Shown: in pieces, positions 23,376-32,183 of the stretch
Layout: each line of letters starts with the position of its first letter
How positions within the stretch are numbered: position 1 is the stretch's first letter
NCBI RefSeq assembly: GCF_043555835.1
Contig: NZ_JBIGHV010000006.1
Span: forward strand, 1 to 64,000
Source of the DNA: Pelomonas parva
GTDB lineage: Bacteria > Pseudomonadota > Gammaproteobacteria > Burkholderiales > Burkholderiaceae_C
Direction of reading: 5' to 3'
Length of the DNA: 64,000 bases
Translations under genes and position numbers: made by a program
Notes under the pieces: generated by a model
The model's input: the letters and a program-made list of their open reading frames with translations, nothing else
What the model was told of the DNA's origin: nothing
Database searches by the model: none

Positions 23376-24350
23376 TCAATCGGGCGCCTGTTCCTTGGCG
23401 GCTGGCTGCTGATCGGCGGCCGGCTCGGCCTTGGCAGCCCGGGTGGCGGCCTGGAGGGCTTGAGCCATCTGGGACGCGACGGGCTGCTCGATCTGCTGAG
23501 GCGCGGGTTTGCCACCCGGCTGCGGCGGGCGGCCAGTTTCATGACGCGGCGGGCGATCACCACGCGGGGGACGCTCGCCACGAGGCTGGTCGCGCCGGCC
23601 TTCCGAGCGCTGGTCCGGGCGACGAGGGCCGCGGCCCTCGGGACGGCCGCCACCGGGGCGACGGTCATCGCGGCGCGCTTCACGGAACTGTTCACGCGGC
23701 GGCTCGGGCGGTGCCTCGGCGCGCTCCTTGCGCGCGATCTCCAGCAGGCCCGGCAGCTCCTCGGCCACCACGCCCTTGAGCACGCAGAAGTTGGCCTCGG
23801 TCAGCGTCGTGCGCTCGAAATCCCACAGCAGCTGCGCGCGGTTGCGGCGCTGCTGGAACTCCAGCTGGTGCTTCTCCTGCTCGGCCTGCTGGCGCTCCTG
23901 CTGCAAGGCCTTGCGGCGGGCCAGCTCTTCCTTGGCGGCGGCCAGGTGCTCCTCGCTGATCTCGCCGGCGGGGTTGCCGTCGAGGTCGAAGCGGGTCTTG
24001 GCCTGGGTCAGCGCGATCAGGTAGCCGGTGCTGCCGGTGTGGCGGCGCAGGAAGGCGCTGAGCTGGGCCTTGCTGAACTTGCCCGGCGCGCGCTCCTGGA
24101 TGTCGGCCTGCACGCGCAGCTTGACGGGCTTGGGACGGCCGGTGAACAGCGCGGGGAACAGCGCCTTCAGCTCGGCCGTGGCGTCCGCAGCGGGCGCGGA
24201 CGGTGCGGCTGCGGCGGGCTGTGCGGCTTCAGCCGCAGCCTCGGCAGAACTCTCGGCAGGGCTCTCGATTTCGGGCGTGGCCTCGGGCGCGGGCGCAGCG
24301 GCTGCCGGCTCTTCGGACGGAGTGACGGGATCGGGAAGATCGGAATTCAT
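23376..24350 (-). CDS. proQ: ProQ/FinO family RNA chaperone with long basic tail
   Basis: 324 aa. An acidic Ala/Glu/Pro-rich N-terminus (about 1-50), the ProQ/FinO domain (about 55-155; ELKALFPALFTGRPKPVKL, FLRRHTGSTGYLIAL), a coiled-coil-like stretch (ARRKALQQERQQAEQEKHQ) and an Arg/Gly/Pro-rich disordered tail (about 215-300). ProQ proteins bind structured sRNAs and mRNA 3' ends. ATG 24350 gives the natural start. It converges with the aminopeptidase gene with no gap. Confidence 0.88.
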   Translation of the reverse strand: MNSDLPDPVTPSEEPAAAAPAPEATPEIESPAESSAEAAAEAAQPAAAAPSAPAADATAELKALFPALFTGRPKPVKLRVQADIQERAPGKFSKAQLSAFLRRHTGSTGYLIALTQAKTRFDLDGNPAGEISEEHLAAAKEELARRKALQQERQQAEQEKHQLEFQQRRNRAQLLWDFERTTLTEANFCVLKGVVAEELPGLLEIARKERAEAPPEPPREQFREARRDDRRPGGGRPEGRGPRRPDQRSEGRRDQPRGERPPRGDRPPRHETGRPPQPGGKPAPQQIEQPVASQMAQALQAATRAAKAEPAADQQPAAKEQAPD

Positions 24351-24443
24351 CGCAAAGCCACCGAGGCAGCAGCAAACAGGCAAGGGCCAGGATTGTCGGC
24401 GATGTAGCCGGTCCGCTGGGGCCCCTACCGCAGCAGCGTCAGT

Positions 24444-25121
24444 TCACCGCGAACCGAACACCTTCTTCAGGATCGCGCTGCCGGTGCCCACCGGGTCGCG
24501 GCGGATCTTCTTCTCCTCCTCGCCGATGAGGCGGAAGAGGCCGTCCAGCGCCTTGCCGGTGACGTATTGCTGGATGTTGGCGTCGTCGCCGCGCACGAGG
24601 CCGAAGCCCGAGGCCTTCTTCGCGACGGCGTTGTACTTGTCGGCCAGCGCCACCTTCTCGGTGGCCTTGGTGACGATGGGCAGGAACTGCGCGTGCAGCG
24701 GCTCGCGGGTCTTGCCGGCGAAGAAGTTCGTCGCCGAATCGTCACCGCCACGCAGGATCTTCAAGCCGTCCTCCACGCTCATGTCCTTCACGGCCCTGAC
24801 CAGCAGCGGCTTGGCCGCCGGCACGGCGGCCTCGGCGGCACGGTTCATGGCGGTGACGAGTTCACCCAGCCGGGCGCCCTGGCCAGTGGCTTTCAGCAGC
24901 TTGGCCGCGTCCTTCAGGTAGCCGGGCAGCTCGATCTTCACGAGCGGGTTGCCGAGGAAGCCGTCCTGCCGGCCCAGCAGCGCCACGGCGGCGACGGCGC
25001 CGCGCTCCAGCGCCGTGCGGATGCCGGCGTTGGCGTCACCCTCGGTCAGGTTCAAGCCCCAAGCCGGGCGCTGCAGCAGCAGAAGGGTGGGGGCGCTGGC
25101 GAGGATGATGCGACGTTGCAT
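24444..25121 (-). CDS. DUF4197 family exported protein
   Basis: 225 aa with a signal peptide (about 1-22, LASAPTLLLLQRPAWG) and a helical domain covering the rest, matching the DUF4197 pattern (GIRTALERGAVAAVALLG, VEDGLKILRGGDDSATNFF). GGAG lies 8 bases before the ATG. Function unknown; periplasmic. Confidence 0.85.
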   Translation of the reverse strand: MQRRIILASAPTLLLLQRPAWGLNLTEGDANAGIRTALERGAVAAVALLGRQDGFLGNPLVKIELPGYLKDAAKLLKATGQGARLGELVTAMNRAAEAAVPAAKPLLVRAVKDMSVEDGLKILRGGDDSATNFFAGKTREPLHAQFLPIVTKATEKVALADKYNAVAKKASGFGLVRGDDANIQQYVTGKALDGLFRLIGEEEKKIRRDPVGTGSAILKKVFGSR

Positions 25122-25165
25122 GGCGGTCTCCGGTCAAACTGCGGCGATCTTGCCACCGCCCGGAG

Positions 25166-26158
25166 TCATGCCGCTGCGTGTTGAAGGGCTCGCTTGTGGC
25201 CGTACATGCGCTGATCGGCCAGCTCGATGAGCTGGGCGGCATCGGCGCCGTCCTCGGGGAAGCAGGCGGCGCCCACGCTGGCAGCCACGCGCAGCAGGCG
25301 GCCTTCGAACTCGAAGCTGCCGTTGATCTGCTGGGCCAGCCGACCCAGCGTGGCCTCCAACCCGCCCTCCGCCGCCAGCGGGCGCAGCAACACGCCGAAC
25401 TCGTCGCCGCCCAGCCGCGCCGCCGTGTCGGACTGACGCACGCCAGCACTCAGCCGGCGCGAGAACTCCTGCAGCGCCGCGTCGCCGGTGCGGTGGCCGA
25501 AGCGGTCGTTGATGGGCTTGAGGCCGTCCATGTCCAGCATCAGCACGGCCAGCGGCTTGCCGTCGCGCACGGCCTGCGCCAGCGAGGAGCGCACCCGGTC
25601 CAGGAACAGCGAACGGTTGGGCAGGTCGGTCAGGCCGTCGTGCGTGGCCTTGTGAAAGAGTTCGTGCGGCGCATAGCGGCTCGCGAAATACATGGCCGCG
25701 CCGACCTGCTCGGACAGCATGTCCAGCAGCACGACATGGCGCTCATCGAAGTGCGCGACCCGGGCCGACAGGGCCTTCAGCACGCCCACCGTCTCGCCGC
25801 CATGCCGCAGCGGCACGACGACCATGGAGCGCACGCCCAGCCTTTCGCAGGCGGCGCGGTCGGTGCGCGGGTCGGTCAGTGCGTCGTCGCAACGCAGCGC
25901 CCGGCCGTCGCGCACGCACAGGCCCGACAGGCTGGCACCGCGCCTGAGCCGCAGCCCCACGGCACCACTGCCCATGCCGGCGGCAGCGCGGTAGACCATG
26001 TCCTCGCCCTCGGCCAGTTCGACGACGCCGCCATCGGCCCCGACCAGGCTGAGCGTGCGCTGCACGACCAGGTTCATGACGCCGCCCAGATCCAGGCCCA
26101 ACCGGGTCACCTCGGTCTGGATGGCGATCACCTCCAGCAGTTTTTCTCGGCTCGGCAA
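25166..26158 (-). CDS. GAF-GGDEF diguanylate cyclase
   Basis: About 330 aa. A GAF domain (about 10-150) precedes a GGDEF domain (about 165-325) with intact RLGGDEFGV, so cyclic-di-GMP synthesis from GTP is expected, controlled by whatever GAF binds. No membrane segment. The start is not an ATG: TTG 26158 has GGGAGA at good spacing; a longer reading from TTG 26209 is possible. Confidence 0.88.
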   Translation of the reverse strand: MPSREKLLEVIAIQTEVTRLGLDLGGVMNLVVQRTLSLVGADGGVVELAEGEDMVYRAAAGMGSGAVGLRLRRGASLSGLCVRDGRALRCDDALTDPRTDRAACERLGVRSMVVVPLRHGGETVGVLKALSARVAHFDERHVVLLDMLSEQVGAAMYFASRYAPHELFHKATHDGLTDLPNRSLFLDRVRSSLAQAVRDGKPLAVLMLDMDGLKPINDRFGHRTGDAALQEFSRRLSAGVRQSDTAARLGGDEFGVLLRPLAAEGGLEATLGRLAQQINGSFEFEGRLLRVAASVGAACFPEDGADAAQLIELADQRMYGHKRALQHAAA

Positions 26159-26274
26159 CGATTTCTCCCACCCGGCAGAGCGCCACGCTCTGTCCGGCTC
26201 ACAACCCAAGGTCGTGAATTTTCACATTCGACAGAAACGGCGTCGACAGGGGTTTGCTCCCTGAAGAGCGCTCG

Positions 26275-27216
26275 TCAGCCAAGCCGGGCCAGCCGCTCGG
26301 TCAGCAGCGCGAAGAAGCCGTCCGAATCGACGTGGCGCAGCACCTGGGCATTGGCGGGCAGGCAGGTCACGCCCCACCAGTCGATGACGGTCATGCCGCG
26401 CGTCAGCTCGCTTTGCGTCTCGACGCGCACGTTGCAGTCGCGGCTGGTGAACAGCTCGGGGCGCAGCAGCCAGGCGATGACGCAGGGGTCGTGCAGCGGG
26501 CCGCCGTCCTGGCCGTACTTCTCTTCGTCGTAGCGCTCAAAGAACTCCATCCATGCGGCCACGACGGCGCCAGCGCGGTTGCCCAGCGAACGGATGGCTT
26601 CGATGCGTCTGGCCGTCGTCAGCGCCTCGTGCGTGACGTCCAGCGGCGCCATCGTGACGGGTACGCCACTGGTGAAGACCTCGTGCGCCGCCTGCGGGTC
26701 GACGTAGATGTTGAACTCCGCCGCTGGCGTCACGTTGCCGCCCTCGAAGAAGCCGCCGCCCATCAGCACGATGCGGCGGATGCGCGGCGCGATGTCGGGC
26801 GCCTGGCGCAGCGCCAGCGCGATGTTGGTCAGCGGGCCGAGCGGGCACAGCGTCACGGTGCCGGACTCGCGTTCGCGCAGCGTCTGGATGATGAAGTCGA
26901 CCGCGTGGCGCGGGTCCAGCGGCAGCGCGGGCTCGGGCAGGTCGACGCCGTTCAGGCCGGTGTCGCCATGCACATGCTCGGCGGTGACCAGGGGCACGTC
27001 CAGCGGCCGGTCGGCGCCCGCGCAGACGGGCACATCGGCGCGGCCGGCCAGCTCCATGACCTTGCGGGCGTTGAGCGTGGTCAGCCGCAGCGGCACGTTG
27101 CCGGCGACGGTGGTCACGCCCAGCAGCTCCAGCTCCGGGCTGGCGGCGGCCAGCAGCAGGGCGATGGCGTCGTCCTGGCCGGGGTCGGTGTCGATGATGA
27201 TCGGCAAAGGGGTCAT
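26275..27216 (-). CDS. Nucleoside hydrolase (IunH family)
   Basis: 313 aa. The family hallmark IIDTDPGQDDA at the N-terminus supplies the calcium-binding aspartates. LCPLGPLTNIALAL, LMGGGFFEGGNVTPAAEFN and HDPCVIAWLL complete the active site. It cleaves the N-glycosidic bond of ribonucleosides for salvage; specificity is not readable. Its ATG overlaps the stop of the upstream FAH-like gene. Confidence 0.92.
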   Translation of the reverse strand: MTPLPIIIDTDPGQDDAIALLLAAASPELELLGVTTVAGNVPLRLTTLNARKVMELAGRADVPVCAGADRPLDVPLVTAEHVHGDTGLNGVDLPEPALPLDPRHAVDFIIQTLRERESGTVTLCPLGPLTNIALALRQAPDIAPRIRRIVLMGGGFFEGGNVTPAAEFNIYVDPQAAHEVFTSGVPVTMAPLDVTHEALTTARRIEAIRSLGNRAGAVVAAWMEFFERYDEEKYGQDGGPLHDPCVIAWLLRPELFTSRDCNVRVETQSELTRGMTVIDWWGVTCLPANAQVLRHVDSDGFFALLTERLARLG

Positions 27217-27986
27217 GGGGCGGGCGGAGCGATGTCGAGGTCGATGGCGCCGAACAGGCTGGTGCCGGCGGCGGTCTTGAGGTCCAGGTGCAGGCTGTCG
27301 CCTGGGGCGAGGCTCAGGTCCAGCGCGCCCAGGGCCACGCCCGCCACCTGGCCGGCGCGCAGGGCCCGCAGACGTGCCAGCCGGGCCAGCGCTTCGCCGG
27401 GCGCGGCGGCCACGTCGCTGGGCACCTGCTTGGCGCCGTTGTGCAAGGCATGCAGCCGGGCCTGCAGGCGGCCGGCGGCCCAGGCGTCGCCCAGTTCGTC
27501 GGGCGTGACGACCACCGGCGCAGCCTGAGTGGCGATCAGCTCGCCGTCGATGCGCCAGTCGATGGCGAAGCCCAGCAGGCGCAGCGCGTCCAGCGCCGCT
27601 GCGGCATCGCTGGCAGCAGCCAGGTCGCCGGCGATGGCAGCCAGCGCCGGCTCACAGCACGCGGCGGCCCGCAGCGGCTGGTGCGGCGACGCGAAGCTGC
27701 CCGCCTCGCGACGCACGCCGCCGCCGGCATCGACGACCGCCCAGCCATAGGCACGCGGCAGTGGCGCCAGGCACTTGTCGGGCTCGAAGTTGAAGGCGTG
27801 GCGCAGCTTGCCGTGGTTGAGCTGCACGGCCAGGTCCTCGAGCTGCGGCGCGATGAAGCCCCAGTCGTCCAGCACTTGCTGCAAGCGGGTGGCGATGCCG
27901 GTGGCGTAGTGGGCCTGGGTCAGGTCGCGCGACACCACGACGAGGTGGCCGTCGCGCGAGCCGTCGGCGTAGCTGGCAAGTTTCAT
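27213..27986 (-). CDS. Fumarylacetoacetate hydrolase-like protein lacking the catalytic core
   Basis: 257 aa. Residues 1-90 match the N-terminus of Burkholderiales FAH-family proteins closely (MKLASYADGSRDGHLVVVS, RLQQVLDDWGF, PLPRAYGWAV). The C-terminal part keeps later FAH landmarks (VTPDELGDAWAAGRL; RALRAGQVAGVALG). The stretch between, which normally holds the acidic metal ligands, is replaced by a short Ala-rich segment. It is therefore probably not an active hydrolase. It could be a binding protein or a decayed gene kept in frame. It is coupled to the nucleoside hydrolase gene (ATGA overlap). Confidence 0.7.
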   Translation of the reverse strand: MKLASYADGSRDGHLVVVSRDLTQAHYATGIATRLQQVLDDWGFIAPQLEDLAVQLNHGKLRHAFNFEPDKCLAPLPRAYGWAVVDAGGGVRREAGSFASPHQPLRAAACCEPALAAIAGDLAAASDAAAALDALRLLGFAIDWRIDGELIATQAAPVVVTPDELGDAWAAGRLQARLHALHNGAKQVPSDVAAAPGEALARLARLRALRAGQVAGVALGALDLSLAPGDSLHLDLKTAAGTSLFGAIDLDIAPPAP

Positions 27987-28019
27987 GGCGGGAGATGCGG
28001 GTGATGGCAGCATTGTGCG

Positions 28020-28907
28020 ATGCCCATCCGCCCCGCCCTGCCCCGAGCCGCCTGGCTGGCGCTGGCGGCCAGCGTGCTCGCCCATGCGGTGTTGCTGGGT
28101 GGCGAGCGCACGCGCGTGGACGCGCCCCGGCCGGCGCAGGCGGTCAGCATCGCGCGCCTGCTGCCGCCCACCGTGTCGGTGGCGCTGCCCGAGCCTGCGG
28201 CCGCGACCCCGCCCACGGCCCGGCCGCGTTCGACCCACCCGGGCAAGCTGGCAGCGCCGCAAGCTGTCGACGCAGCTGCGGCCGACTCACCGCCGCTGCG
28301 CCTGGCCGGCCCGGCCGCCTGGCGCTACCGCCTGCGCCAGGGCGGCCAGGACGGCGAGGCACTGCTGGACTGGCAGCCCCAGCCCGATGGCCGCTACAGC
28401 CTGCGACTGAGCCGGCGCATCGGCGACCGCGCGCTGCCCGCCTGGGAGAGCCTGGGCCGCACCGGCGGCACCGGGCTGGCGCCCGAGCGCTTCGCGCTGC
28501 AGCGCGACGGCCGGGACCGCCAGGCCGTCAATTTCGACGCCGACGGCCGACGCGTCAGCTTTTCGGCCAGCCCGGCGCAGCACGCGCTGCCCGATGGCGC
28601 GCAGGACCGCCTCTCCTGGTGGCTGCAACTGGCCGCGCTGGTGCAGGCCGCCCCGGCGCCGGGCGGCCGCTGGCGCATCTGGGTGGCCGGCCTGCGCGGA
28701 GAGCTGCGTGAATGGACCTTCGAGGCGGTCGACGCCGGGCCAAATGACGCCGGCATGATCCATCTGCGCCGCCAATCGCTGGGGCCGTATGACCCGGGCA
28801 TCGATCTGTGGCTTGACCCCGCGCGCGGCTATTGGCCCGTGCGGCTGCGCCAGGGCGACCCCGAGACGCGGGGGTATGAAATCACCCTGGTCGACGTGAA
28901 CTCCTGA
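28020..28907 (+). CDS. DUF3108 family protein
   Basis: 295 aa. An N-terminal hydrophobic segment (about 9-27) acts as signal or anchor, followed by a Pro/Ala-rich linker and a beta-rich DUF3108 domain (about 95-290: WRYRLRQGGQDGEALLDWQ, WRIWVAGLRGELREWTFEA, LWLDPARGYWPVRLRQ). Periplasmic, function unknown. It is divergent from the FAH-like gene, 33 bases away. Confidence 0.8.
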   Translation: MPIRPALPRAAWLALAASVLAHAVLLGGERTRVDAPRPAQAVSIARLLPPTVSVALPEPAAATPPTARPRSTHPGKLAAPQAVDAAAADSPPLRLAGPAAWRYRLRQGGQDGEALLDWQPQPDGRYSLRLSRRIGDRALPAWESLGRTGGTGLAPERFALQRDGRDRQAVNFDADGRRVSFSASPAQHALPDGAQDRLSWWLQLAALVQAAPAPGGRWRIWVAGLRGELREWTFEAVDAGPNDAGMIHLRRQSLGPYDPGIDLWLDPARGYWPVRLRQGDPETRGYEITLVDVNS

Positions 28908-29030
28908 CGCTTCCTACATGATGCAGGCGCCGGGGTTGACCCGATCAGACCCCGGTTCTGCCAGTATCTGTACCCACCAGGGCTTGAAACCCCAGGCCCC
29001 ACCCGCAGTTGAAGCACCAGGGAGAACGCC

Positions 29031-29312
29031 ATGCACATGCTCTACAACTCCGACAGCTTCATCGTCGTCCAGTTCGACGTGCCGACCGACGTGCCCCAGG
29101 CCGTCGAGGCGGGGCCGCTGATCAACCGCGGTGGTTTCGAGATCGTCGACAAGTTCGCCCGCAAGGAAATCTTCATCGAGGGCGCGCTGGCCGAGTCCTT
29201 CCAGCAGGGCGTGCAAGCCCTCATCGACGGCGGCGAGCCTTCCGAGGACGAACTGGACACCTTCATCGAGCGCTACGCCGTGATGGGCCAGCAGCCGGTC
29301 GTGATGCACTGA
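29031..29312 (+). CDS. DUF3567 family protein
   Basis: 93 aa: MHMLYNSDSFIVVQFDV ... GGFEIVDKFARKEIFIEG ... DELDTFIERYAVMGQQPVVMH. This is the compact acidic DUF3567 family confined to Betaproteobacteria. No catalytic motif; function unknown. GGGAG precedes the ATG. It lies upstream of the AAA+ ATPase on the same strand, 95 bases apart. Confidence 0.88.
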   Translation: MHMLYNSDSFIVVQFDVPTDVPQAVEAGPLINRGGFEIVDKFARKEIFIEGALAESFQQGVQALIDGGEPSEDELDTFIERYAVMGQQPVVMH

Positions 29313-29407
29313 ACGTTTAGGGGGCGGTTTTGACGTTGATCTGCCGCCAACCCTGATACAAGATGGGTCAACGCCGGCCGCTGCAGGCCGCGCAAGGAGC
29401 CCATTCG

Positions 29408-31711
29408 ATGGTGAAGCGAGCCGCCGCACAGACATTCCGGGCAGCCGGCACCGTGCTGCCCTCGCCCGGCCTGGACAGCGCCCCGGTGCTGGACCGGATG
29501 TGCTCGCAGTTTGTGCTGACACTGACTGTGCGGCACGCCGGCCGCTTCAACCTGCGGCGCGACTTCAACGGCCTGCTGTCCTTCACCGGCCGCCACCTCG
29601 TGTGGCCCACGCGCGTGCTGCAGAGGCTGCGCGCCTACCTGGCCCAGCGTTGCACCGGCAACGAGTTGTGGCGCGGTCATGAGGCGCTGTCCGACGAGGC
29701 CTTCCTCGACCGCTTCGGCCAGTGGAGCGGCCCTTTCTCCGAAGGCACGCTGTTCTTCTACCTCGATGAATACGTCAAGGACGCGCCCAAGGACATGATG
29801 GCCTTGCTGGCCACCACCTGCGAACACCTGGACCGCCAGCTCAAGCGCGAGTCCACGCTGGTGGAGAAGAACATCGCCGCTTTGGGCACGCTGCTGCAGC
29901 TGAACCCGGCCGAGCGCGCCATCCTGCTGTACGGCACGCTGGCCCGCTACCAGCGCGAGCTGCGCGGGGCGCTGGTGGAGTTCAAGGTCAACACGGCGCA
30001 GGAGGCCTTCGCGGCCATCGCGGCGGTGGCCGGTGTCGACGAGCGCGAAGTCGCCGAGGCGCTGCGTGCCGGCTCGCGGCTGGAGCGCATCGGCATGGTC
30101 GAGAACCTGATCTCCGAGCACAACATCACCGACCTGGCCGACCTGATGAAGGTCAGCGACCAGCTGCCGCCGGTGCTGATGCGCGAATACCAGGGCCCGC
30201 ACGACCTGATGGCCGTGTTCACCCGGCCGGCCACGCCGAGCGCGCTGGCCAGCGGCGACTTCCAGTTCGTCGCCGAAGACCTCGACCTGCTGCAAGGCCT
30301 GCTGCGCCGGGCCGTGGCGACGCATGCCACCGGCGTCAACGTGCTGCTCTACGGCCCGCCCGGCACCGGCAAGACCGAGCTGGCCAAGGTGGCCGCCGCC
30401 GCCGCCGGGCTGGACTTGTACGAGGTCGAGTACGCCGACCGCGACGGCAATTCGCTGTCCGGCCGCGACCGCTACCGCTCGCTGCAGATCAGCCAGGTCT
30501 TCCTGAAGGCCAGCGCCAATGTCGCGCTGCTGTTCGACGAGGTGGAGGACGTGTTCCCTCCCCTGTCCAGCGACACGGCCTCGCTGCTGAGCCGGCTGGA
30601 CGCCAGCGCCGAGGGGGCGTTAAGCAACTCGGTCAGCGGCAAGGCCTGGGTCAACCAGATCCTGGAAACCAACCCCGTGCCGGTCATCTGGGTCACCAAC
30701 CGCATCGAGCAGATCGACCCGGCCTTCCGGCGCCGTTTCCAGTACCACCTTGAATTGAAGTCACCGCCGCCCGGCGCGCGGCGCGGCCTGGTGGCCAAGT
30801 CCCTGGGCGAGGTCGTCGTCAGCGAGGCCTTTGTCGCCAAGCTGGCCGAGCGGCCGGGGCTCACCCCGGCGCAGATCCGCACCGCCGTGCGCTTTGCGCA
30901 ACTGGCCGGTGCGGCGGATGACGCCGAGAAATTGATCGAGCGCCAACTGCTCAACGCCGACAAGGCGCTGGGCCGCGACGACGGCGGCAGCGTCGCGCGG
31001 CCCTGCGTGACGAGCTACGCGCTGGACCTGCTGAACTGCGAAAGCCGCTTCGAGATCCCGCGCATCGTCGAGGCGCTGCAGCGCAAGGGCCGGGGCCAGC
31101 TGTGCTTCTACGGCCCGCCCGGCAGCGGCAAGACGGCCCTTGCCGAGCACATCGCGCAGGCGCTGGGCCGGCCGCTGATGGTCAAGCGCGCCAGCGACAT
31201 CGCCAGCAAATTCGTCGGCGAGACCGAGCAGAACATGGCGCGCATGTTCGAGACGGCGCAGAGCGAAGGCGCCGTGCTGCTGCTGGACGAGGCCGACAGC
31301 TTCCTCCGCAGCCGCAAGCGGGCGGAGCGCAACTACGAGGTGAGTGAGGTCAACGAGATGCTGGCCGGCATGGAGCGCTTCAGCGGGCTGTTCATCTGCA
31401 CGACCAATCTCTTCGACGACCTGGACGAGGCGGCGCTGCGGCGCTTCGCGTTCAAGATCCGGTTCAAGGCATTGAAGCCAGAGCAGCGAGTGACGATGTT
31501 CGAGCGCGAGGCGGGGGTTGCGCCGGACGATGAGCAGCGCTCACGACTGCTGGCGATGGACTGCCTGACGCATGGCGACTTCGCGGCCGTGAGGCATCAG
31601 GTCGAGATCCTCGGCGAGGCCTTCACGCCGGATGAGTTCCTGGCTCAGTTGGAGGCGGAGCATCGGGCGAAGCCGGAGGTCCGCGAGAGGCGCGGCATCG
31701 GCTTCAGGTAG
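29408..31711 (+). CDS. Tandem AAA+ ATPase
   Basis: 767 aa. An N-terminal region of about 300 residues with no domain I know is followed by two AAA+ modules. The first has Walker A GPPGTGKTEL (about 316) and Walker B ALLFDEVEDVF (about 374); the second has GPPGSGKTAL (about 569) and AVLLLDEADSFL (about 623). Both Walker pairs are intact, and FRRRFQYHLEL supplies an arginine finger. Probably a hexameric remodelling or chaperone-type ATPase; the substrate is unknown. ATG 29408 has AAGGAG upstream; an earlier ATG (29363) does not. Confidence 0.88.
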   Translation: MVKRAAAQTFRAAGTVLPSPGLDSAPVLDRMCSQFVLTLTVRHAGRFNLRRDFNGLLSFTGRHLVWPTRVLQRLRAYLAQRCTGNELWRGHEALSDEAFLDRFGQWSGPFSEGTLFFYLDEYVKDAPKDMMALLATTCEHLDRQLKRESTLVEKNIAALGTLLQLNPAERAILLYGTLARYQRELRGALVEFKVNTAQEAFAAIAAVAGVDEREVAEALRAGSRLERIGMVENLISEHNITDLADLMKVSDQLPPVLMREYQGPHDLMAVFTRPATPSALASGDFQFVAEDLDLLQGLLRRAVATHATGVNVLLYGPPGTGKTELAKVAAAAAGLDLYEVEYADRDGNSLSGRDRYRSLQISQVFLKASANVALLFDEVEDVFPPLSSDTASLLSRLDASAEGALSNSVSGKAWVNQILETNPVPVIWVTNRIEQIDPAFRRRFQYHLELKSPPPGARRGLVAKSLGEVVVSEAFVAKLAERPGLTPAQIRTAVRFAQLAGAADDAEKLIERQLLNADKALGRDDGGSVARPCVTSYALDLLNCESRFEIPRIVEALQRKGRGQLCFYGPPGSGKTALAEHIAQALGRPLMVKRASDIASKFVGETEQNMARMFETAQSEGAVLLLDEADSFLRSRKRAERNYEVSEVNEMLAGMERFSGLFICTTNLFDDLDEAALRRFAFKIRFKALKPEQRVTMFEREAGVAPDDEQRSRLLAMDCLTHGDFAAVRHQVEILGEAFTPDEFLAQLEAEHRAKPEVRERRGIGFR

Positions 31712-31732
31712 TGCGGGTCGCGGCCCGCACTA
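31709..31732. repeat. Perfect inverted repeat joining two convergent stop codons
   Basis: Two 9-base arms (TAGTGCGGG and CCCGCACTA) flank a 6-base centre. The left TAG is the stop of the AAA+ gene and the right arm supplies the TAG stop of the convergent DUF4265 gene. The hairpin has no T-tract but could end transcription or protect 3' ends in both directions. Confidence 0.6.
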
Positions 31733-32164
31733 AGCGGGTTCGTGCCGCCAGACCGGGAACGCCAGCGCAAAACCTTCTTCTTCGAGCGAATCAACTATCG
31801 CGTTGATCTCATCGCGCCCCACCTCTGCGGGCACATCGATGGCGAACATCGAGAACTTCTCGAAGGTAGCTAACGAACATCCCATTTCGAGCAGTCGCTT
31901 CTCCGGCAGTGAGAAGTCAAGGGAATCGTTGTTCAACACCCGAACCAGTGAGTGCCCTGACGACTTCACCAGTTCGAACTCGAAAATCTGCCCGTTGACA
32001 GGGTCATGCTGGGCGCGGAACACATCGCCGACCGCAAGACCACGGATGAAGAGCGGAACGTTCTTGAGTGAGTACAAGTCTCCGTCTCGCTCACACCAAA
32101 CGCCTTCTGCCGCAACAGGCGGCCAGCCATCGTCAACATCCAAGGCAAAAAGCAGCATTTCCAT
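31730..32164 (-). CDS. DUF4265 family protein
   Basis: 144 aa from ATG 32164. The sequence (MEMLLFALDVDDGWPPVAAE, GLAVGDVFRA, VPAEVGRDEINAIVDSLEEE) has the DUF4265 layout: a small alpha/beta fold, acidic, no membrane segment. Function unknown; relatives occur near toxin-immunity loci but nothing here shows that. Its GC content is visibly lower than that of neighbours, suggesting acquisition. Confidence 0.75.
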   Translation of the reverse strand: MEMLLFALDVDDGWPPVAAEGVWCERDGDLYSLKNVPLFIRGLAVGDVFRAQHDPVNGQIFEFELVKSSGHSLVRVLNNDSLDFSLPEKRLLEMGCSLATFEKFSMFAIDVPAEVGRDEINAIVDSLEEEGFALAFPVWRHEPA

Positions 32165-32183
32165 GATCGCTCGCGTCGGGCCG

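Noticed and set aside
28936..28967. Sigma-70 promoter TTGACC ... CAGTAT before the DUF3567 gene
   Set aside because: The spacer is 20 bases and the -10 is poor; too weak to list as a feature.
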